NCBI GenBank assembly: GCA_002494215.1
Contig: DLBF01000202.1
Coordinates: 1,902 to 10,981 of the forward strand
Length of the DNA stretch: 9,080 bases
Direction of reading: 5' to 3'
From: Prevotellaceae bacterium UBA7028
Lineage (GTDB): Bacteria > Bacteroidota > Bacteroidia > Bacteroidales > Bacteroidaceae
Part shown: positions 1-6,651 of the stretch, piece after piece
Numbering within the stretch: position 1 is the first letter of the stretch
Layout of the letters: every line of letters begins with the position of its first letter
Notes under the pieces: model-generated
What the model was told of the DNA's origin: nothing
The model's database searches: none
What the model saw: the letters and a program-made list of their open reading frames with translations, nothing else
Made by a program: the position numbers and the translations under genes

Positions 1-1
1 T

Positions 2-406
2 GCCGGTATGGCTCCTCTGCGTGCACAGATTATGCACATGCTGAAGGGTCATGGCGTTAGCGACGAGGATCGTCAGCGTCCTATGCATTACTTCTATGGT
101 GCACGTGCTTTGGAAGAGATTCCTTTCCTCGACGACTTCCTGCAGTTGGAGAAGGACTTCCCCAACTTCCATTTCCACCTGGCTCTGGACCGTCCCGATC
201 CCAAGGCAGATGCCGCAGGTATCAAATATACTCCAGGCTTCGTAGCTCCTGTTATGGGCGATACCTACCTGAAGCAGCACGAGGCTCCAGAAGATTGCGA
301 GTACTACCTCTGTGGTCCTCCAATGATGGCAAAGACCGTTCTGGACTTGCTGCATAGTCTGGGTGTTGAGGACGATATGATTCGCTTTGACAACTTCGGA
401 GGATAA
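2..406 (+). CDS. nqrF: NqrF, Na+-translocating NADH:quinone reductase subunit F (C-terminal part, 5' truncated by window)
   Basis: Only the last 134 codons are present; the frame is open from base 2. NqrF is the NADH-oxidising subunit of the membrane Na+-NQR complex. It carries a 2Fe-2S ferredoxin domain and a ferredoxin-reductase-like FAD/NADH module and passes electrons toward ubiquinone or menaquinone while Na+ is exported. What is visible is the NAD-binding half: the AGMAPLR loop at the very start, FYGAR (about 92-106), the EAPEDCEYYLCGPPMM signature (about 281-328), and the family-typical FDNFGG C-terminus. The ferredoxin and FAD-binding parts lie upstream of the window. NqrF is normally the last gene of nqrABCDEF, which fits the strong terminator that follows 20 bases downstream. 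The C-terminus looks intact and there is no sign of decay. Identification is very secure. Confidence 0.96.
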   Translation, partial: AGMAPLRAQIMHMLKGHGVSDEDRQRPMHYFYGARALEEIPFLDDFLQLEKDFPNFHFHLALDRPDPKADAAGIKYTPGFVAPVMGDTYLKQHEAPEDCEYYLCGPPMMAKTVLDLLHSLGVEDDMIRFDNFGG

Positions 407-425
407 TTCCTCAGTAGTCTTAAAT

Positions 426-460
426 AAGGGCACATTCCTTTTGGGGTGTGCCTTTTTTTG
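426..460 (+). terminator. Intrinsic terminator of the nqr operon
   Basis: Bases 429-438 (GGCACATTCC) pair with 443-452 (GGGGTGTGCC) to give a 10-bp stem with two G-U pairs and a TTTT loop (439-442). The stem can extend by A426, A427 and G428 pairing with T453-T455. Seven T residues follow directly (453-459). This is the classic shape of a Rho-independent terminator and lies 20 bases after the nqrF stop codon. Its 3' half overlaps the promoter of the next gene. Confidence 0.88.
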
Positions 461-470
461 TATACCTTTG
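440..470 (+). promoter_or_regulatory. Bacteroidetes-type promoter for the HD-domain gene
   Basis: TTTG at 440-443 is followed, after a 19-base spacer, by TACCTTTG at 463-470. This matches the Bacteroidetes housekeeping consensus TTTG-N19-21-TAnnTTTG recognised by the primary sigma factor of this phylum. The -33 box lies in the loop and first stem base of the preceding terminator hairpin, and the spacer holds the terminator T-tract. The expected transcription start is roughly 4-7 bases beyond the -7 box, around 474-477, essentially on the ATG of the next gene. Confidence 0.72.
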
Positions 471-474
471 CAAT

Positions 475-1011
475 ATGAAACCAGAAGAGATTATTCATCG
501 TTATTGCAAAGATAATTCTGCGCTCGAAAACGTTTTGCTGAAACATAGTTCGGATGTGGCAAAACGTGCTTTAGGAATTGCAGAGAAACATCCTGAATTT
601 GAGATAGATAAGGAGTTCTTGTACGAGGCCGCCATGCTTCATGATATAGGTATTTTGTATGTGGATGCACCTGCTATCTATTGTTATGGTACGGAACCTT
701 ACATAAAGCATGGCCTGTTGGGTGCCGAGTTGTTGCGTAAGGAGGGGCTGCCTGCGCATGCCCGTGTGGCAGAGCGTCATACAGGAACAGGGCTCACCCG
801 CGTAGAGATTCTCAAGCAATCCTTGCCCCTTCCGCCAGCGGATTATGTTCCGGAAACATTGGAAGAGCAGATTATCTGTTATGCCGATAAATTTTATTCC
901 AAGACTCGTCTTTTGGAGGAGAAAACCTACGAGGCCGCTCTTGCCAGTTTGCGTAAGTTTGGCGAGGCAGGTTTGACCGTTTTTGAGGAGTGGAAACTTC
1001 GTTTCGAGTGA
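475..1011 (+). CDS. HD-domain metal-dependent phosphohydrolase (small, uncharacterised)
   Basis: This encodes a 178-residue cytosolic protein of the HD superfamily (His/Asp metal phosphohydrolases, often acting on nucleotides or phosphate esters). Visible metal-ligand candidates are H24 in LLKHSSDVAKRA, the H56-D57 pair in AAMLHDIGI, H79 and H102 in the middle, and D138 in ICYADKFYSK. Their order and spacing fit an HD fold, and the HDIG-like sequence is typical. No second domain, signal peptide or membrane segment is seen, so it is a stand-alone HD enzyme. The substrate cannot be read from sequence. I chose ATG 475 over an in-frame GTG at 448 because the GTG lies inside the terminator stem and upstream of the promoter -7 box, so it could not be on the transcript made from that promoter. 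The gene lies alone between the nqr terminator and the lptD promoter, so context gives no functional hint. Confidence 0.85.
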   Translation: MKPEEIIHRYCKDNSALENVLLKHSSDVAKRALGIAEKHPEFEIDKEFLYEAAMLHDIGILYVDAPAIYCYGTEPYIKHGLLGAELLRKEGLPAHARVAERHTGTGLTRVEILKQSLPLPPADYVPETLEEQIICYADKFYSKTRLLEEKTYEAALASLRKFGEAGLTVFEEWKLRFE

Positions 1012-1037
1012 AAAAACTTTAATATTCCTTGTTCGCT

Positions 1038-1068
1038 CATGAAGTGTCGGCATTATTTTGTACCTTTG
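1038..1068 (+). promoter_or_regulatory. Probable promoter for lptD (good -7 box, weak -33 box)
   Basis: TACCTTTG at 1061-1068 is a perfect Bacteroidetes -7 box, identical to those before the HD gene and before the hydrolase at 7678. At the expected -33 position (1038-1041) only CATG is seen, a poor match to TTTG. The implied start near 1072-1075 would give a leader of about 20 bases before the TTG start of lptD. No intrinsic terminator is visible between the HD gene and this box, so read-through from upstream is also possible. Confidence 0.58.
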
Positions 1069-1094
1069 CAAATTGAATCAAACTGATTGGGAAT

Positions 1095-3980
1095 TTGAAG
1101 ACTAGGGTACTGACTTTTTTAATAGCGTGCATAGCCGTAATGGGCTTTGCATCCCGTCCGTATTGCTATTTTTATGCAAGCATGGATGACGATACAGATA
1201 CCCTTTCTGCATCAGATTCTGTCTTACCTCAGGTTGTTGATACAATAGCCCGTTCTGCCCGCCCTGTCATGGGAGGGCGGTATATCAGCCGTGAGGAACT
1301 GGACTCCTTGCTTAAGGACTCCATGCCCGAGCATTCCTTTACCATCTTGCCGGATACTACCCGTAAGGATACTGCTCGTGTAGATACATCCAAGAATGAA
1401 AATGTACTGGATGCGCCTGTTAGATACGAGGCTAAGGACTCCATCGTTTTCGACTATAGTAATTCACGTGCCCATCTTTACGGAAGTAGTAAAGTCAATT
1501 ATCAGAATCTGGAGCTGGATGCCGACGAGATTGATATCAGCATCGACAGCAGTCTGGTATATGCTGCAGGTCGCAAGGACTCAACTGGTACCATTCAGGG
1601 AAAGCCTTTGTTCAAGCAGGGGGCAGATGAATATGAGCCAGACAAGATTGCCTATAACTTCAAGACGCGTAAGGCTTTTGTTACGAATGTCTATACTCAG
1701 GAGGGCGAGGGTTTCATGCAGACCATCGACGGAAAGCGTGACAGTTCGGGCGTTATGTATATCCGTCATGGTAAATATACCACATGCGATGCCGAGCATC
1801 CCCATTTCTATTTGTCCTTATCGCGTGCCAAGATGCATCCTGGCAAGAATGTAATCTTTGGTCCTGCTCATCTTGTTGTCGAGGATGTTCCACTGCCTTT
1901 GGCCTTGCCGTATGGTTTCTTCCCTTTCAAGCAGAAGTACAGTAGTGGTTTCATTATGCCAACCTATGGCGACGAAATGAACCGAGGCTTTTATCTTCGC
2001 GACGGAGGCTATTACTTCGCTATTAATGACTATGTGGATGTCAAGTTGTTGGCTGATATCTATACCAAGGGTTCATGGTCCCTTTCTGCGCAGAGTACAT
2101 ACAGGCGACGCTACAAGTATAACGGAAACTTGTATATCAGCTATCAGTACACGCACGAGGGAGAGAAGAATTTCCCCGACGAGGCAACCAGCAAGAGCTT
2201 CAAGGTTACGTGGAGCCATCGTCAGGATTCCAAGGCTAATCCCACACAGAGTTTCTCTGCCAGCGTCAACTTTGCTACAAGCAGTTACGAGCGTAATAAC
2301 CTCACCAGTATGTACAACCCCGAGAGCTATACGCAGAGTACCAGAACCAGTAGCCTTTCTTATAGCAAGTCTTTCCCTAACATAGGTCTTACCCTTAGCG
2401 GTTCTTTTAACTTGAGCCAGAATGTCCGTGACAGCTCAATATCAGTAACCCTTCCCAACCTTACTGTTTCTCTGAATCGATTCTATCCCTTCAAGCGTAA
2501 GAAGATGGTAGGTAAGGAGCGCTGGTACGAGAAGATTGCCATGAGTTATACGGGTAACCTTTCCAACAGTATCAATACCAAGGAGAATCTTCTCTTCAAG
2601 AGCAGCCTTATAAAGGACTGGCGTAATGGTATGCGTCACCAGATTCCTATCAGTGCATCGTTCAGTATCTTCAAATACATCAACGTTACTCCCTCGTTCA
2701 ACTTTACAGACCGTATGTACAGCCATAAGGTCATGCAGTCGTGGGATCAGGATTTGCAGCGCGTAAAGAGGGATACCATATATGGCTTCTACAACGTTTA
2801 TAATTTCAACATGAGCGTAAGTGCCAACACCAAGATATATGGTATGTACCGTCCATTGCCATGGGCAGGCGGAAAGAAGATTTATGCCATCCGTCATGTC
2901 CTTACGCCCACGGTAAGCTTCTCTTATGCTCCGGATTTCAGTAGTCCTGCTTTCGGGTTCTATGATTCATACGTCAAGACGGATGCCAATGGTAATGTCT
3001 CCACAGTCTCTTATTCCCCCTTCAGTGGTGCCGTATATGGAACCGTAGGTACGGGTATGACGGGTAATGTCTCTGTTGACATATCCAATAACATCGAGAT
3101 GAAGTTGCGCACCAAGAAGGACTCTGTCGAGTTTAAGAAGGTAAGCCTCGTAGATGAGTTTGGCCTTAACATGTCTTATAATATGGCAGCAAAGGTTCGT
3201 CCTCTTAGCGACCTGAACATGCGTGTCCGTTTGAAGTTGACCAAGAGCTATACCTTCTCTATGAATGCCGTCTTTGCCACGTATGCATACGAGTTCGACA
3301 AGAACGGAAATGTGCGTGTGGGCGAGAAGACTGAGTATAGCCAGGGTCGATTCGGACGTTTCCAGGGTATGACCCAGAACCTCTCATATACGTTCAATAA
3401 TCAGTCGTTTAAGAAGTTGTTGGGCATGTTCAGTAAATCGCATAGGAATCTGGATAAGGATGACGAAGAAGAAGACGATGACGAGTATGATGAGGACGAG
3501 ACAGATCCCGAGATGCAGAACGTTGACCCAGAGCGCAAGAAGGGTAGGATGGGGGCCAAGGACAGCAAGAATTCTGGCGAGATTGACGAGGACGGTTACC
3601 TGAAGTTCTCTATGCCTTGGAACCTCTCTGTAAGTTATGGTATTACCATGCGCGAGAATACAGCAGCGCCCATTAACCCTGTCAGGATGCGTTATCCGTA
3701 TAAGTTCACGCAGACATTGAACTTCTCTGGTAGCGTGCGTATCTCAGAGGGTTGGAATATCAACTTCTCTTCCGGCTACGACTTCAATTATAAGAAACTG
3801 AGTATGACTACCGCCAGTCTGAGCCGCGACCTTCACTGTTTCGCCATGTCGGCCAGCATGGTTATATTCCCATATACAAGTTATAACTTCACATTTGCTT
3901 GTAAGGCAGGAACGTTGGCAGATGCGCTCAGGTGGAGAAAGCAGAGTTCATACAGCGGTAATATTCAATGGTATCAATAA
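1095..3980 (+). CDS. lptD: LptD-type outer-membrane LPS assembly protein
   Basis: LptD is the outer-membrane beta-barrel that, plugged by lipoprotein LptE, receives lipopolysaccharide from the periplasmic Lpt bridge and inserts it in the outer leaflet. The 961-residue product has a short basic start (MKTR), a hydrophobic segment (about 5-19) consistent with a Sec signal peptide, a low-complexity Asp/Ser/Thr-rich linker (about 30-105), a beta-jellyroll (OstA/LptA-like) domain at about 108-255, and from about 270 the barrel region full of alternating aromatic strands. The motif FFPFKQKYSSGFIMPTYG (about 275-292) is the family signature at the barrel entry. Residues 787-806 form a strongly acidic loop. 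TTG 1095 is chosen as start: an in-frame stop lies at 1074-1076, no ATG follows it until 1140, and starting at 1140 would remove the signal peptide's charged end and much of its hydrophobic core. Length is in the usual range for Bacteroidetes LptD. It ends in tandem TAATAA, 32 bases before rmlA. Confidence 0.9.
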   Translation: MKTRVLTFLIACIAVMGFASRPYCYFYASMDDDTDTLSASDSVLPQVVDTIARSARPVMGGRYISREELDSLLKDSMPEHSFTILPDTTRKDTARVDTSKNENVLDAPVRYEAKDSIVFDYSNSRAHLYGSSKVNYQNLELDADEIDISIDSSLVYAAGRKDSTGTIQGKPLFKQGADEYEPDKIAYNFKTRKAFVTNVYTQEGEGFMQTIDGKRDSSGVMYIRHGKYTTCDAEHPHFYLSLSRAKMHPGKNVIFGPAHLVVEDVPLPLALPYGFFPFKQKYSSGFIMPTYGDEMNRGFYLRDGGYYFAINDYVDVKLLADIYTKGSWSLSAQSTYRRRYKYNGNLYISYQYTHEGEKNFPDEATSKSFKVTWSHRQDSKANPTQSFSASVNFATSSYERNNLTSMYNPESYTQSTRTSSLSYSKSFPNIGLTLSGSFNLSQNVRDSSISVTLPNLTVSLNRFYPFKRKKMVGKERWYEKIAMSYTGNLSNSINTKENLLFKSSLIKDWRNGMRHQIPISASFSIFKYINVTPSFNFTDRMYSHKVMQSWDQDLQRVKRDTIYGFYNVYNFNMSVSANTKIYGMYRPLPWAGGKKIYAIRHVLTPTVSFSYAPDFSSPAFGFYDSYVKTDANGNVSTVSYSPFSGAVYGTVGTGMTGNVSVDISNNIEMKLRTKKDSVEFKKVSLVDEFGLNMSYNMAAKVRPLSDLNMRVRLKLTKSYTFSMNAVFATYAYEFDKNGNVRVGEKTEYSQGRFGRFQGMTQNLSYTFNNQSFKKLLGMFSKSHRNLDKDDEEEDDDEYDEDETDPEMQNVDPERKKGRMGAKDSKNSGEIDEDGYLKFSMPWNLSVSYGITMRENTAAPINPVRMRYPYKFTQTLNFSGSVRISEGWNINFSSGYDFNYKKLSMTTASLSRDLHCFAMSASMVIFPYTSYNFTFACKAGTLADALRWRKQSSYSGNIQWYQ

Positions 3981-4012
3981 TAAACAAACAGATAGATTAA
4001 ACTACACGTATC

Positions 4013-4921
4013 ATGAAAGGAATCGTTTTAGCAGGTGGTGCAGGTACACGCCTTTACCCCATAACCAAGGGCATTAGCAAGCAGTTGATGCCTATATATG
4101 ATAAGCCTATGGTATATTATCCCATATCAGTACTCATGTTGGCTGGTATCAGGGATATACTCATTATATCTACTCCTCAGGACCTCCCAGGCTTTAAGCG
4201 TCTTTTAGGCGACGGTTCTGACTATGGTGTGAACTTCTCTTATGCCGAGCAACCCTCTCCAGACGGATTGGCACAGGCATTTGTGATTGGCAAGGATTTC
4301 GTCGGCAATGATTCCGTATGTCTGGTATTGGGCGATAATATCTTCCATGGCTCAGGCTTCACGGGTATGCTGAAGGAGGCTGTCCGTACTGCCGAGGAGG
4401 AGCACAAGGCAACCGTCTTCGGCTATTGGGTGAGCGACCCCGAGCGCTACGGCGTGGCAGAGTTTGATGCACAGGGCAATTGCCTCTCCATCGAGGAGAA
4501 GCCCGTAAAGCCCAAGAGCAACTATGCCGTTGTGGGTCTGTATTTCTATCCCAACCGTGTGGTTGATGTGGCTTCACACATAAAGCCCTCTGCACGTGGC
4601 GAGTACGAGATTACCACCGTCAATCAGGAGTTCCTCTCTTCTGGCGACCTCAAGGTGCTGACATTGGGCAGAGGTTTTGCCTGGTTGGATACCGGTACGC
4701 ATGATTCGCTGAGCGAAGCCTCCACTTATATCGAGGTGCTCGAGAAGCGTCAGGGACTCAAGGTGGCCTGCCTCGAGAGTATTGCATACCGTCAGGGATG
4801 GATAACAGAGGAGCGCATGCGTCAGTTGGCCCAGCCAATGATAAAGAACCAGTACGGCCAGTATCTGTTGAAGGTTATCGACGAGATGAAGGAGACTGGC
4901 CTCCCTAACATTGATTTTTAA
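4013..4921 (+). CDS. rmlA: Glucose-1-phosphate thymidylyltransferase RmlA (RfbA)
   Basis: This catalyses dTTP + glucose-1-phosphate to dTDP-glucose + PPi, the first step of dTDP-L-rhamnose synthesis, in the cytosol. The 302-residue length is normal. The nucleotide-binding signature [13 protein letters not shown] lies at 6-18, followed by [12 protein letters not shown] (22-33). [11 protein letters not shown] (79-89) recognises the base, LGDN (106-109) holds the metal-binding D108, and [12 protein letters not shown] (137-148), EEKP (161-164), GEYEIT (196-201) and [11 protein letters not shown] (223-233, second metal Asp D226) complete the active site. All key residues are present. It is the first gene of the rmlACBD block. 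The 32 bases between the lptD stop and this ATG contain no TAnnTTTG box and no hairpin, so transcription from the lptD promoter is the simplest reading. The next gene starts 9 bases after the stop. Confidence 0.97.
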   Translation: MKGIVLAGGAGTRLYPITKGISKQLMPIYDKPMVYYPISVLMLAGIRDILIISTPQDLPGFKRLLGDGSDYGVNFSYAEQPSPDGLAQAFVIGKDFVGNDSVCLVLGDNIFHGSGFTGMLKEAVRTAEEEHKATVFGYWVSDPERYGVAEFDAQGNCLSIEEKPVKPKSNYAVVGLYFYPNRVVDVASHIKPSARGEYEITTVNQEFLSSGDLKVLTLGRGFAWLDTGTHDSLSEASTYIEVLEKRQGLKVACLESIAYRQGWITEERMRQLAQPMIKNQYGQYLLKVIDEMKETGLPNIDF

Positions 4922-4930
4922 TATATTGAA

Positions 4931-5509
4931 ATGGAAATAGAAAAGACAGCAATAGAAGGGCTTTTGATAATCAAGCCACGAGTGTTCGAGGATGCGCGTG
5001 GATACTTCTTCGAGTCTTTTTCTCAGCGCGAGTTTGAGGAGAAGGTCGGAAAGGTGACTTTTGTTCAGGACAACGAGTCTATGTCATCATACGGAGTGAT
5101 GCGTGGACTTCATTTTCAGTATCCCCCTTATACCCAGAGCAAGTTGGTGCGTTGCGTCAGGGGAGCGGTACTGGATGTTGCCGTGGATATCCGTAAGGGC
5201 TCTCCCACATACGGAAAGCACGTAGCCGTAGAACTTTCAGAGGAGAATCACCTTCAGTTCTTCATCCCTCATGGCTTTGCTCATGGCTTTTCCGTTCTTT
5301 CTGAGACAGCTGTCTTCCAGTATAAGTGCGATAATTTCTATGCTCCGCAGGCAGATGGAGGCATCTCCATTCTGGATCAATCCCTTGATATCGACTGGCG
5401 TATCCCTGTTGAGCGGGCCATTCTGAGCGAGAAGGATACCAAGCATTCCTTGCTCAAGGACTTCGATAGTCCTTTCGAATATAATGTAGAACCCATAAAC
5501 AAGTTATAA
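4931..5509 (+). CDS. rmlC: dTDP-4-dehydrorhamnose 3,5-epimerase RmlC (RfbC)
   Basis: This epimerises dTDP-4-keto-6-deoxyglucose at C3 and C5, the third step of dTDP-L-rhamnose synthesis. It is a 192-residue cupin. FEDARGYFFESF (19-30) is the usual N-terminal signature. MRGLHFQ (57-63) carries the catalytic base H61, K71 and R74 are the expected substrate-binding positions, IPHGFAHGF (112-120) is the second cupin motif, and Y131 in QYKCDNFYAP fits the catalytic tyrosine. D169 in SEKD is the Asp that pairs with the His. The protein is complete and normal in length. It sits between rmlA (9-base gap) and rmlB (2-base gap), so translation is probably coupled. The order A-C-B-D differs from the rmlBDAC order familiar from enteric bacteria. 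Confidence 0.96.
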   Translation: MEIEKTAIEGLLIIKPRVFEDARGYFFESFSQREFEEKVGKVTFVQDNESMSSYGVMRGLHFQYPPYTQSKLVRCVRGAVLDVAVDIRKGSPTYGKHVAVELSEENHLQFFIPHGFAHGFSVLSETAVFQYKCDNFYAPQADGGISILDQSLDIDWRIPVERAILSEKDTKHSLLKDFDSPFEYNVEPINKL

Positions 5510-5511
5510 TC

Positions 5512-6645
5512 ATGAAAAATATCGTTATCACTGGTGGTGCCGGCTTCATAGGCTCCCACGTTGTAAGGCTTTTTGTTAACAAGTATCCCGAGTACAACAT
5601 CATCAATCTCGATAAGTTGACCTACGCCGGCAACCTGGCTAATCTCAAGGACATCGAGGGCAAGCCCAACTATAAGTTTGTCAAGATGGATATCTGCGAC
5701 TTTGACGCCTTCTACCAGCTTATGCAGGACGAGAAGATAGATGGTATCATTCACTTGGCAGCCGAGTCGCACGTTGACCGTTCCATCAAGGACCCCTTTA
5801 CCTTTGCCCGCACCAATGTTATGGGTACCCTTAGCCTGTTGCAGGCAGCCAAGCTGTATTGGGAGTCGCTGCCAGAGAAGTACGAGGGCAAGCGTTTCTA
5901 TCACATCTCTACGGACGAGGTTTATGGCGCTCTCGAGATGACCAACCCAGAGGGTATCGAACCTCCTTTCACCACTAAGGCCTCTTCTGGCGAACATCAT
6001 ATGGCTTATGGCCGGGATTTCTTCTACGAGACTACCAAGTATAATCCTCACTCTCCCTATTCAGCATCAAAGGCCAGCTCAGATCATTTCGTCCGTGCTT
6101 TCCACGATACCTATGGTATGCCCACTATTGTTACCAACTGCAGTAACAACTATGGTCCTTACCAGTTCCCCGAGAAGTTGATTCCACTTTTCATCAACAA
6201 TATCCGCCATCGCAAGCCCCTTCCCGTCTATGGTAAGGGCGAGAACGTGCGCGACTGGCTTTATGTCGTAGATCATGCCCGTGCCATCGATACCATTTTC
6301 CACAATGGTACCATTGCCGAGACCTATAACATTGGTGGATTCAACGAGTGGAAGAACATAGACATCATCAAGACCGTTATTGCTACCGTCGACCGTTTGC
6401 TAGGTCGCCCCGAGGGTGCCGACCTCGACCTTATCACCTACGTAACAGACCGTCTGGGTCATGATGCCCGCTATGCCATCGATTCCACCAAGTTGCAGAA
6501 GGAGCTGGGCTGGGAGCCTTCTCTCCAGTTCGAAGAGGGTATAGAGAAGACCGTGAAGTGGTATCTCGATAACGAGGAGTGGCTGGATAATGTCACCTCT
6601 GGCGACTATCAGTCATATTACGAAAATATGTACAAAGGACGTTAA
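5512..6645 (+). CDS. rmlB: dTDP-glucose 4,6-dehydratase RmlB (RfbB)
   Basis: This NAD+-dependent enzyme converts dTDP-glucose to dTDP-4-keto-6-deoxyglucose, step two of the pathway. The 377-residue protein is an extended short-chain dehydrogenase. The Rossmann loop TGGAGFIGSH is at 7-16, HLAAESHVDRS at 81-91, the catalytic T134-D135-E136 triad in STDEVYG (133-139), and the Y183/K187 pair in YSASK. NCSNNYGPYQFPEKLIP (209-225) and VYGKGENVRDWLYV (239-252) bind the sugar nucleotide. Between STDEVYG and YSASK there are 43 residues, about 15 more than in the E. coli enzyme as I remember it. The extra part includes SSGEHHMAYGRDFFYE, which I recall as normal for Bacteroidetes RmlB. All catalytic residues are intact. 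It starts 2 bases after rmlC and ends 6 bases before rmlD. Confidence 0.97.
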   Translation: MKNIVITGGAGFIGSHVVRLFVNKYPEYNIINLDKLTYAGNLANLKDIEGKPNYKFVKMDICDFDAFYQLMQDEKIDGIIHLAAESHVDRSIKDPFTFARTNVMGTLSLLQAAKLYWESLPEKYEGKRFYHISTDEVYGALEMTNPEGIEPPFTTKASSGEHHMAYGRDFFYETTKYNPHSPYSASKASSDHFVRAFHDTYGMPTIVTNCSNNYGPYQFPEKLIPLFINNIRHRKPLPVYGKGENVRDWLYVVDHARAIDTIFHNGTIAETYNIGGFNEWKNIDIIKTVIATVDRLLGRPEGADLDLITYVTDRLGHDARYAIDSTKLQKELGWEPSLQFEEGIEKTVKWYLDNEEWLDNVTSGDYQSYYENMYKGR

Positions 6646-6651
6646 AGGCGT

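Noticed and set aside
448..474. GTG at 448 as the start of the HD protein
   Set aside because: It lies in the terminator stem and upstream of the -7 promoter box; the extra nine residues are encoded by the T-tract and promoter and are not protein-like.
571..1071. 166-codon minus-strand open frame over the HD gene
   Set aside because: The + strand frame carries the HD metal-ligand motifs; the antisense product shows no domain and no initiation signals.
2442..2897. 151-codon minus-strand open frame inside lptD
   Set aside because: Antisense to the LptD barrel; no recognisable motif, and it shares its limits with codon-use patterns of the real gene.
5377..6051. 224-codon open frame on the minus strand across rmlC/rmlB
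   Set aside because: It is antisense to two highly conserved genes with intact catalytic motifs, has no promoter box or recognisable domain, and is a shadow of codon bias.
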